Assembly: GCA_027021325.1 (NCBI GenBank)
Contig: JALUUN010000603.1
Span: forward strand, 1-6,251
Origin: Planctomycetota bacterium
Lineage (GTDB): Bacteria; Planctomycetota; UBA1135
Direction: 5' to 3'
DNA length: 6,251 nucleotides
Made by a program: the position numbers and the translations under genes. The notes beneath the pieces were generated by a model, which was not told where the DNA came from, searched no databases, and was given only the letters and a program-made list of their open reading frames with translations. The first letter of the stretch is position 1. Each line of letters opens with the position of its first letter. Below are positions 1-5,183 of this stretch, piece after piece.

Positions 1-1068
1 GCCGGCGAGGCCAACGAAACCCTCCTCACCGGATCCGGCGAGGACGTCTTCATCGCCCGTTACGGCGCCGACGGCAGCCTGCAGTGGGCAACCTCGGCCG
101 GCGGAGCGGGCTTCGAGGAGGCCCTGGCCGTCGAGGCCCTGGACGACGGCACCTGCATCGTCACCGGCTACTTCGGCTCCGACATCACCTTCGGCGCCGG
201 CGAGGCCAACGAGACGAGCTATACCTCGGCCGGAGGCGACGACTTCTTCGTGGCACGCTACGATACCGATGGCACTCTCCTCTGGGCGAAGCGCGCCGGC
301 TCCCTCCTGGACATCCAGGGCCAGGCCCTGACGCTCCTGAGCGACGGTAAGGCCGTGGTCACCGGCGCCTACCTCGGCGAGGCGACTTTCGGCAACCTCG
401 AGCCGAACGAGACGGTGCTCATGCCCGAGGGCTCGGCCGACGTCTTCCTGGCCTGCTTCGACCTGGACGGCAGCCTGCAGTGGGCCGTGAGCTCGGGCGG
501 CCCGGACCTGGACGCCGCCCTGGGAGTCACCGCCGTCAGCAACGACAACATCATCCTCAGCGGCGCCTTCCTGGGCAGCGCCACCTTCGGCAAGGGCCAG
601 GCCAACGAGACCCTGCTGACCTCGAACGGCGAGGAGGACATCTTCTATGGCTGCTGGGACAGCAGCGGCCAGCTCCTCTGGGTGCGCGGTCTCGGCGGCA
701 CCGGTTCCGACGTCTCCCGGGCGGCGGTCGCTCTCGAGGACGGCAGCTTCGCGGTGACCGGCCTGTTCAGCGATACCGTGACCATCGGCGACGGTCCGGA
801 CGCGGTCCAGTTCACGGCCGACGGCTTCAACGACTCCTTCGTCGCAACCTTCGACCATCAGGGTGAGATGATCTGGGCGGCCCGCGCCGGCGGCTCGGAC
901 AAGGACGGCGCCTTTGCCATCAAGCGCTATCCGGATGGCTCCATCGGCCTGGTCGGGCGCTATGCCGGCACCGTCACCTTCGGCAAGGACGAAGAGCACG
1001 AGACCACCCTCACCGCCATCGGTGACCGCGACAGCTACGTCGCCCGCTTCAATCCCGACGGCAGCTTC
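1..1068 (+). repeat. Five full and one partial 195/198-bp coding repeats
   Basis: Unit starts are 1, 196, 394, 592, 790 and 985, giving spacings of 195, 198, 198, 198 and 195 bp. The period is conserved at protein level. DNA identity is patchy: for example, the 17 bases from position 1 (gccggcgaggccaacga) recur exactly at 196, and a close variant occurs near 597. This indicates old internal duplication followed by divergence, and not a recent array expansion. Confidence 0.85.
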
Positions 1069-1071
1069 TGA
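1..1071 (+). CDS. Tandem-repeat beta-propeller-like protein (SBBP-type), C-terminal part
   Basis: The reading frame is open from base 1, so the true start and any signal peptide lie upstream. The visible 356 residues are almost entirely tandem repeats of 65 or 66 residues. Each unit carries the pattern NET..T..G..D.F.A.(Y/F)D.DG.L.WA...GG...D.A......DG...VTG.F.G..TFG. Full units begin at bases 1, 196, 394, 592 and 790; a sixth partial unit starts at 985 and stops after 28 residues, at NPDGSF. This layout matches the SBBP/beta-propeller repeat proteins common in secretomes of large-genome Gram-negative bacteria. The family usually gives extracellular or periplasmic propellers, with no assigned enzymatic activity. 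The last unit ends part-way through a repeat, which would fit propeller closure by N-terminal strands (inference). The partner or ligand is unknown. The gene converges on the minus-strand gene at 1178-3280. Confidence 0.85.
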   Translation, partial: AGEANETLLTGSGEDVFIARYGADGSLQWATSAGGAGFEEALAVEALDDGTCIVTGYFGSDITFGAGEANETSYTSAGGDDFFVARYDTDGTLLWAKRAGSLLDIQGQALTLLSDGKAVVTGAYLGEATFGNLEPNETVLMPEGSADVFLACFDLDGSLQWAVSSGGPDLDAALGVTAVSNDNIILSGAFLGSATFGKGQANETLLTSNGEEDIFYGCWDSSGQLLWVRGLGGTGSDVSRAAVALEDGSFAVTGLFSDTVTIGDGPDAVQFTADGFNDSFVATFDHQGEMIWAARAGGSDKDGAFAIKRYPDGSIGLVGRYAGTVTFGKDEEHETTLTAIGDRDSYVARFNPDGSF

Positions 1072-1093
1072 GCCGCCGCGTGGAGGATGGGCT

Positions 1094-1126
1094 GCGGGCC
1101 CGGGACCCACTGGGTTCCGGGCCCGC
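1094..1126. terminator. GC-rich hairpin between convergent genes, probable shared terminator
   Basis: The 15-base arm 1094-1108 pairs with 1112-1126 around a 3-base loop (act). On the plus strand all 15 positions pair, with one of them a G-U wobble. On the plus side it is followed by an alternating pyrimidine run (TCTCTCTCTCT, 1127-1137) and not by a true T tract; the minus side has no T tract either. It lies 22 bases after the stop of the repeat protein and 51 bases after the stop of the opposing gene, so it could end both transcripts. The rest of the 106-bp gap shows nothing else recognisable. Confidence 0.65.
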
Positions 1127-1177
1127 TCTCTCTCTCTGCCGTTCCCGGCCCCCCCGCCTGGACGATTCCGCGGAGTC

Positions 1178-3280
1178 TCAGTGCGCGGTCGTGGACTCGA
1201 CGGAGGCGGTGATCCGGCCGAAGGGGCTGTCCACCACCCAGCGCAGCGGCAGGCCCTCACGGTCGGTCCAGACCCGGCCGTCGAGAGGCCCGAAGGGCGT
1301 CTCCAGGGCGACGAGGTAGTGGCGTGCGGCGAGGGGCCGGCCCTGTCCGTCCTCGAGCAGGACATCGGGCTCCCGCATCAGGGCAATCCACGCGCGTTCC
1401 AGGCTCCAGCCGGGTTGACCGAAGGCCAGGCGCTCCAGGGTACGCACCTCACCCACGGCCAGATTCAGACGCGCGAAGGTCAGGAAATCGGCGGCAAAGG
1501 CCGGACCGGCCAGGAGGGTCTCCGGCGCCGCCGGCACCTCGTCCGTAGCCATCTCCTCTCCCGCCCGCGAAGACATCACCAGGATGCGGTCGGGCTCCCG
1601 GTGATAGGAGACCAGGGTCGGGACCTGCTCATGGACCTGCAGTTCGACGCTGCGCACCCGGTACTCCGAGTCGGTCTGGAAGCTCATGCGCGCCGGGAGG
1701 AGAAAACCGGACTCCTGGCGGCTGTCCACGACCAGCTGGAAGCCGTCCAGGGTCCGGGCCAACAGGAACTCCTCGTAGCCGGCGGGGACGCCGTCCACCT
1801 CGATGGCGTAGCGCCCGCGCCGGACCGGCAGGCCGTTCGCCTCCAGGAACAGATCGTCGTCGTTCGTGTTCCGGGTCCAGCGCTGCTCGGGACTGTACCG
1901 CAGGTCCTCCAGCCAGTGGTCCAGGAGGCGGCGCGGGAACCAGCGGCCGCGAAACAGGACGCCCTCCAGGTCGCGCACCGCCCGGACGTCCTCCAGGGGA
2001 TTGCGCCGCACGAGGATCAGGCTTGCGGTGTAGCCGGGGGCGATCGCGCCCAGGTCCTCCCCGCGGCCGAGGGCCACGGCCGCGTTCCAGGTGGCGGCGC
2101 GGATCACCTCGGCGGGTTCGAGGCCGGCCTTCTGGAGAAGCTCCATCTCCTCGTGGAGGGAGCGGCCGGCGACGATGCCCGGACCGCCCAGGCCCGATCC
2201 GGTCACCAGCGGAGCACCGCGCTGGACGAGCTCGGGAAGGAGACGCAGGGCGTGGGCCAGGGCGGTCCGCGCCCCCTGGCCGCGCCCCTGGAATTCGGGC
2301 CGGCTCCAGCGGGCGATCTGGAAGGCCGGCTGCCAGGAAAGGTCGGGATCGCTCCGCCAGGTGCCCTCATCGAGATGCAGCAGCCCCTGGAGGGAGACGA
2401 GGCTCGGGGCCAGCCAGGTCCGGCTCCAGTCCCGCCCGTCCAGCCACTCCTGCAGGCGTTCCTCGCCCAGTTGCGAGGCCCAGGACCAGAGCCGGGCGTT
2501 GCCGGGCTCCAGGCTGCGGCCGCCCTCGGGATGCGCCAGCCGGTAGAAGGACGGCGCGAAGCCGGAGAGGCCGTCGATTCGATAGCGGCCGGCCTCCAGC
2601 GCCTCCTCCAGGGGGACCTCCACGGGCAGGGCGCCGACCACGGGCAGGGCGCAGGACCGGGCCTCCTGGAGAATGGCCTCGTAGACCTCGGCTTCCAGGG
2701 ACTCTCCGACGGCAATGGCGTCCACCCCCAGGCGGTGCAGGCGGCGCACGGCGAGGCGGCCCTGAGCAGGGGTCTCGCAGACCTCGGTGAAGGGCGCCAC
2801 CGGCCCGCCCGGCCGTCCGTCCAGGACGGGCCCGCAGGCCACCATCTCCGGGCCGAAGAGCAGCCCCTGGTTCAAGCGGTCGCGCAGGGGCAGGACCTGT
2901 CCGGGAGCACCTCCCAGGTCCTGCACCAGGACGACGCCGTGGGCCAGGAGGAGGGGACCGTAGCTACGCGGGTCGAGGTACTGGACCCGGCCGTCCACGA
3001 GGCCGGGCAGCAGGTACCGGCCGTAGCCGAACACGATCTCGGCTTCGTCGGGAATCGGCACCTCGCCGCGCGGCGTGATGGAGACGATGCGCCCGTCCTC
3101 GACGAGGACGTTGCGGTCCGGCAGGATGCGGCCCCCCACCGGGTCCACGAGGTCGGCTCCCGAGATCACCAGGGACCGGCCGCCGGAGGGGGCCGGCGGG
3201 GCGACCTGGGCCCGGGCGGCCCCGGCACCGGCCAGGAGGGCCAGGAGCAGGGGCACGGCGGAGCGGGGACGAGTCTCCAC
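1178..3280 (-). CDS. Exported amidohydrolase-fold protein lacking the metal ligands, with beta-rich C-terminal region
   Basis: This is a 700-residue protein starting at a GTG. The N-terminus (METRPR, then a hydrophobic stretch, then AARAQ) is a Sec-type signal peptide, cleaved around residue 24. Residues ~35-455 follow the imidazolonepropionase-like amidohydrolase order: the N-terminal part of the composite sandwich domain, LPGLVDG at 91-97, HGVVLVQDLGG at 114-124, GPEMVACGPVLDG at 143-155, ATWNAAVALGR at 396-406 and GAIAPGYTASLILV at 411-424. The catalytic signature is absent. The expected HxH after LPGLVDG reads R98-V-Q100; the IKV lysine position is A190; the two barrel histidines align with A217 and G237; and the TD aspartate is G363. 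Residues ~485-700 form a separate beta-rich region resembling DUF3108/LolA-like folds (tentative). Domain placement is solid; loss of metal-dependent catalysis is an inference from my alignment by eye. A structural, binding or regulatory role is possible. It lies 86 bases downstream of the FKBP gene. Confidence 0.85.
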   Translation of the reverse strand: METRPRSAVPLLLALLAGAGAARAQVAPPAPSGGRSLVISGADLVDPVGGRILPDRNVLVEDGRIVSITPRGEVPIPDEAEIVFGYGRYLLPGLVDGRVQYLDPRSYGPLLLAHGVVLVQDLGGAPGQVLPLRDRLNQGLLFGPEMVACGPVLDGRPGGPVAPFTEVCETPAQGRLAVRRLHRLGVDAIAVGESLEAEVYEAILQEARSCALPVVGALPVEVPLEEALEAGRYRIDGLSGFAPSFYRLAHPEGGRSLEPGNARLWSWASQLGEERLQEWLDGRDWSRTWLAPSLVSLQGLLHLDEGTWRSDPDLSWQPAFQIARWSRPEFQGRGQGARTALAHALRLLPELVQRGAPLVTGSGLGGPGIVAGRSLHEEMELLQKAGLEPAEVIRAATWNAAVALGRGEDLGAIAPGYTASLILVRRNPLEDVRAVRDLEGVLFRGRWFPRRLLDHWLEDLRYSPEQRWTRNTNDDDLFLEANGLPVRRGRYAIEVDGVPAGYEEFLLARTLDGFQLVVDSRQESGFLLPARMSFQTDSEYRVRSVELQVHEQVPTLVSYHREPDRILVMSSRAGEEMATDEVPAAPETLLAGPAFAADFLTFARLNLAVGEVRTLERLAFGQPGWSLERAWIALMREPDVLLEDGQGRPLAARHYLVALETPFGPLDGRVWTDREGLPLRWVVDSPFGRITASVESTTAH

Positions 3281-3282
3281 GG

Positions 3283-3291
3283 CCCTCCTCC
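3283..3291 (-). promoter_or_regulatory. Shine-Dalgarno sequence deciding a GTG start
   Basis: Read on the minus strand, GGAGGAGGG sits just ahead of the GTG at 3280-3278 and is a very strong ribosome binding site. The nearby ATG at 3293 is in another frame whose product is an Arg/Gly/Pro-rich shadow. The GTG gives a clean signal peptide directly, so it is the chosen start. Confidence 0.7.
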
Positions 3292-3320
3292 ATCGGCCGG
3301 CCGGCGAGGCCGCCTTGAAG

Positions 3321-3349
3321 GCCCGCTGGGGCCGGAAGCCCCTGCGGGT
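3321..3349 (-). terminator. Weak GC-rich hairpin downstream of the FKBP gene
   Basis: Arms 3321-3332 and 3338-3349 pair around a 5-base loop, giving about 10 base pairs with one internal mismatch and a frayed end. It begins 18 bases beyond the FKBP stop codon. A competing hairpin can form between 3338-3345 and 3351-3360, sharing one arm. There is no T tract. It could be a terminator or an mRNA 3'-end stabiliser between the FKBP and amidohydrolase-like genes. Confidence 0.4.
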
Positions 3350-3366
3350 CGCAGCGGGGCCCCCGC

Positions 3367-4557
3367 CTACTCGACGGCCAGGAGCTCGATCTGGAAGACC
3401 AGGGTCGCGTTCGGCGGGATCGCCGGCGGCGAGCCCTGGGCGCCGTAGCCGAGTTCGGGCGGGATCACGAGAATCGCCCGGCCGCCGGGCTTGAGGAGCT
3501 GCAGGCCCTCGGTCCAGCCGGGGATCACCCGCCCGAGGGAGAAGCTGGCCGGCTCACCGCGCTCGTAGGAGTTGTCGAAGAGGGTTCCGTCCGCAAGCCA
3601 GCCGGCGTAGTGGACCGTCACCTGCGAGGAAGGGCCCGGATCCTCGCCCTGGCCCGGTGCGAGCAGGACATACTCCAGGCCGCTGTCGGTACGGCTGCGC
3701 TGTTCCTCGGCAGGCAGCAGGAACTCGGGAACCGGCAAGGGCTTCAGGATCTTCTCCAGCTCGAAGGCCCACCAGGTGGTCTGGCGCTCCTTGCCGGCGC
3801 CATCCCGGCCGCTCAGCTCGGCTGGAACCTCGAAGCGCACCAGTCCGCCCACGGGAACCTGCTGCAAAGCCTCGGCCATGAAGTCGAAGGGCAGGTCGGA
3901 GACCTTCATGGTGATCTTCTGGCCGGAATACTGGCTGCAGTCGCGCAGCTTGCGGTCGCCTCCCCACCAGAAGTAGCCGAACTTGACGATGTCCTCCGGC
4001 CCGGGGCGCGGGCCCTCGCCGTCGCGGACGACTTCGAAGCGCAGCCCGGAGTCCAGGCCGACCGCAGTCTCGGGATCCAGCTCGGCAAAGGGCAGGATCC
4101 GGTGCACCTCGAGGAGTTCCACCTCGAAGACCAGGGTGGCGTTCGGCGGGATCACGCTGCCGGCACCGCGGATGCCGTAGGCCAGCTCCGGCGGGATCAC
4201 GAACTCGAAGCGGTCCCCCGGCCGCATGAGCTGAAGGCCCTCGTTCCAACCCTCGATGACCCGGCCGAGGACGAAGGTGGCGGGCTCGCCGCGCCCGTAG
4301 GAGGAATCGAACTCGGTGCCGTCGGTCAGGCGGCCCCGGTAGTGCACCACGACCTGGTCCCCGAGGGCCGGCGCCGGGCCCTCGGCTTCGCCTTCGGCCA
4401 GGACCTTGTAGCGCAGGCCCGAGGGGGTGGCCTCGTAGCCTTCCAGATCCAGAGCGGGATCCTGGCCGGAGACCGCGGGCTCGGCGGCACCGGAGTCGAA
4501 GCAGCCCACCAGGCCGGCGGCGAGAAGGGTCAGGAGCGGGAGGCGGGGGAAGGCCAT
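3367..4557 (-). CDS. Triple-FKBP-domain lipoprotein (peptidyl-prolyl cis-trans isomerase)
   Basis: This is a 396-residue protein. The N-terminus has a hydrophobic segment ending in the lipobox LVGC, with the lipidated cysteine at 19, so it should be membrane-anchored on the periplasmic side. Three FKBP-like domains follow. Domain 1 (~45-152) carries VHYRGRLTDGTEFDSS, VIEGW, GDRFEFVIPPELAYG and IPPNATLVFEVELL. Domain 3 (~288-396) repeats the set with VHYAGWLADGTLFDNS, VIPGW, IPPELGYG and IPPNATLVFQIELL. Both retain the classical FKBP pocket residues (Y73/F83/D84/W104/Y127 and Y317/F327/D328/W348/Y371). Domain 2 (~165-272) keeps the fold pattern (VKFGYFWWGG, QVPVGGLVRFEVPAEL, WWAFELEKIL) but lacks FD, the pocket tyrosine and the IPPN loop. 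FKBPs catalyse cis-trans isomerisation of X-Pro bonds, here probably of exported proteins. The ATG at 4557 places the lipobox correctly, although no good Shine-Dalgarno is visible. The gene ends in TAG. Confidence 0.93.
   Translation of the reverse strand: MAFPRLPLLTLLAAGLVGCFDSGAAEPAVSGQDPALDLEGYEATPSGLRYKVLAEGEAEGPAPALGDQVVVHYRGRLTDGTEFDSSYGRGEPATFVLGRVIEGWNEGLQLMRPGDRFEFVIPPELAYGIRGAGSVIPPNATLVFEVELLEVHRILPFAELDPETAVGLDSGLRFEVVRDGEGPRPGPEDIVKFGYFWWGGDRKLRDCSQYSGQKITMKVSDLPFDFMAEALQQVPVGGLVRFEVPAELSGRDGAGKERQTTWWAFELEKILKPLPVPEFLLPAEEQRSRTDSGLEYVLLAPGQGEDPGPSSQVTVHYAGWLADGTLFDNSYERGEPASFSLGRVIPGWTEGLQLLKPGGRAILVIPPELGYGAQGSPPAIPPNATLVFQIELLAVE
3394..3421. repeat. 28-bp direct repeat, copy A (FKBP domain 3)
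   Basis: This copy starts gaagaccagggtcgcgttcg and matches 4126-4153 at 27 of 28 bases, the single difference being C versus G. On the minus strand it encodes the IPPNATLVF loop and following strand of FKBP domain 3. The near-identity points to a within-gene duplication of the FKBP domain and could be a site of slippage or recombination. Confidence 0.8.
4126..4153. repeat. 28-bp direct repeat, copy B (FKBP domain 1)
   Basis: This is the partner of 3394-3421, 732 bp away in the same orientation and encoding the same IPPNATLVF loop in FKBP domain 1. Exact recombination between the copies would delete 732 bp (244 codons, in frame) and leave a single-domain FKBP. That consequence is arithmetic, not an observed event. 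Confidence 0.8.
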
Positions 4558-4580
4558 GAACCCGCATTCTAGGGAAGGGG

Positions 4581-4617
4581 CCGGGGCCCCGCAGCCGCTT
4601 CGCCTGCGGGGCCCCGG
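4581..4617 (-). terminator. Strong GC-rich hairpin between the HMA and FKBP genes
   Basis: A perfect 14-bp stem pairs 4581-4594 (CCGGGGCCCCGCAG) with 4604-4617 around a 9-base loop. On the minus strand it starts 18 bases after the HMA stop and is followed by CCCCTTCCC, a pyrimidine run but not a classical T tract. It probably terminates the HMA transcript. Because it also ends 23 bases before the FKBP start codon, it could act in the FKBP leader as an attenuator or block read-through. Confidence 0.7.
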
Positions 4618-4635
4618 CGGGAAGGTCCGGCCGGC

Positions 4636-5031
4636 TCAGTTCAGGACCGAGCAGCCGTAGCCGGCGCCTTCGACGGCGGCGCACAGCTCGGAGGCATCAT
4701 GCCCGCCTTCCTTCAGCTTCACGGTCGCCTTCTTGTTGGCGAAGTCCACCACGGCTTCCTCTACCCACGGCAGAGACTCGAGCGCGTTCTTCACTCGAGC
4801 GACGCAGGACACGCCTCAGGTCATGCCGGTGACGGCGAGGTTCACGGTCTGGGCCGCAACGCTCTCGGTGGCGGCAGGGGCGGAGGCCGGGTCGGCTGCG
4901 GCGCCGGAGGACGTGGCCTCGCCGGCGGCGGGGGTCCCGTCCTGAGACGGGGCCTCGCCCTCCTGGCTGGTACACGCCCAGGCTCCGAGCCCGGCCAGGA
5001 ACAGCGCCGGAAGCAGGAGTCGGGTCTTCAT
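4636..5031 (-). CDS. Probable selenocysteine-containing HMA-domain (heavy-metal-associated) lipoprotein
   Basis: Read through one in-frame UGA (4818-4816), the frame encodes 131 residues and ends in UGA at 4638-4636. Residues 1-19 are hydrophobic (MKTRLLLPALFLAGLG...), and C20 follows A-W-A, an imperfect lipobox, suggesting a membrane-anchored lipoprotein. Residues 21-60 are an Ala/Ser/Gly/Glu linker. Residues ~62-131 form a ferredoxin-like HMA domain: VNLAVTGMT, then UGA at codon 72, GVSC (C76), VARVKNALESLPWVEEAVVDF, NKKATVKL and a closing helix with GAGYGC. In HMA/MerP/CopZ proteins GMT is followed by the first metal-binding cysteine, exactly the UGA position, so Sec72 with C76 would form the site (UxxxC spacing). 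A SECIS-like stem-loop lies at 4800-4776. Sixty intact domain codons after the UGA argue against a decayed gene. Metal trafficking or a thiol/selenol redox role is inferred; the metal is unknown. C117 and C127 are further thiols. There is no clear Shine-Dalgarno. Conventional calling would stop at residue 71 and lose the domain. Confidence 0.85.
4776..4800 (-). promoter_or_regulatory. Candidate bacterial SECIS element
   Basis: On the minus strand GCUCGAGUG (4800-4792) pairs with CGCUCGAGU (4784-4776) over nine base pairs, two of them G-U, closing the 7-base loop AAGAACG (4791-4785), which contains guanine. The stem starts 15 bases and the loop 24 bases after the UGA. Bacterial SECIS elements bound by SelB are short stem-loops immediately 3' of the UGA inside the coding region, with the apical loop typically about 16-37 bases downstream and a conserved guanine in it. 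The fit is good but judged by eye. Confidence 0.65.
4816..4818 (-). other. In-frame UGA, probable selenocysteine codon (residue 72)
   Basis: The UGA lies directly after GMT in the HMA metal-binding loop, where family members have cysteine. The flanking frame is uninterrupted on both sides. Two other genes here (ending at 1071 and 1178) end normally in UGA, so wholesale UGA reassignment does not explain the codon. Confidence 0.8.
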
Positions 5032-5118
5032 GTCGGGGCAGAAACGTGGGAAGGGGCCACCCGGTTCGGGGGCCCGTCAGCCTCCTCTTCGGCCGGAGGG
5101 CCCTGCCGTGAGGCGGAG

Positions 5119-5131
5119 TTCCGGTCCGGAA
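5119..5131. repeat. Inverted repeat TTCCGG-T-CCGGAA
   Basis: Perfect 6-bp arms flank one central base, centred 58 bases upstream of the peptidase start and 94 bases upstream of the HMA start. It could be an operator half-site pair, but short GC palindromes are frequent by chance in such DNA. Confidence 0.35.
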
Positions 5132-5156
5132 TCGAAGGTGGCCCCCCATTGCACCA

Positions 5157-5170
5157 GATCCGGCCGGATC
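5157..5170. repeat. 14-bp perfect palindrome GATCCGGCCGGATC
   Basis: The palindrome ends 13 bases before the ATG at 5184, within the likely ribosome-binding leader of the peptidase gene. It could be an operator or could fold in the mRNA leader. No regulator family is recognised from it. Confidence 0.35.
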
Positions 5171-5183
5171 CTGGAATGAAGGA

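Larger units (their letters stand above)
5032..5183. promoter_or_regulatory. Divergent intergenic region between HMA and M1-type peptidase genes
   Basis: These 152 bases separate two genes transcribed away from each other, so both promoters should lie here. I cannot assign convincing -35/-10 boxes in this GC-rich stretch. Two small perfect inverted repeats stand out, at 5119-5131 and 5157-5170, and are listed separately. Confidence 0.6.

Noticed and set aside
1127..1137. TCTCTCTCTCT as a phase-variable simple repeat
   Set aside because: It is short, lies between genes after a terminator hairpin, and is not placed to alter a reading frame or a promoter spacer.
1069..1180. The UGA stops of the repeat protein (1071) and amidohydrolase-like gene (1178) as further selenocysteine codons
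   Set aside because: Translation beyond each stop gives no family-like sequence and no conserved position; both behave as ordinary stops.
914..3448. Very long plus-strand open frame (844 codons) opposite the amidohydrolase-like and FKBP genes
   Set aside because: It is antisense to two well-supported genes and its translation is low-complexity Gly/Ala/Pro/Arg/Gln-rich with no domain. It is a GC-driven shadow.
3554..4684. 376-codon minus-strand frame overlapping the FKBP gene
   Set aside because: The product is Arg/Gly/Pro-rich shadow sequence, while the overlapping frame encodes clear FKBP domains.
4819..5031. A genuine 71-residue lipoprotein ending at the UGA, with the HMA remainder as a separate ORF or pseudogene remnant
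   Set aside because: The stub would end inside a conserved HMA strand, the downstream part has no ribosome binding site before its first GTG, the frame is intact for 60 codons, and the UGA falls exactly on the ligand cysteine with a SECIS-like stem behind it.
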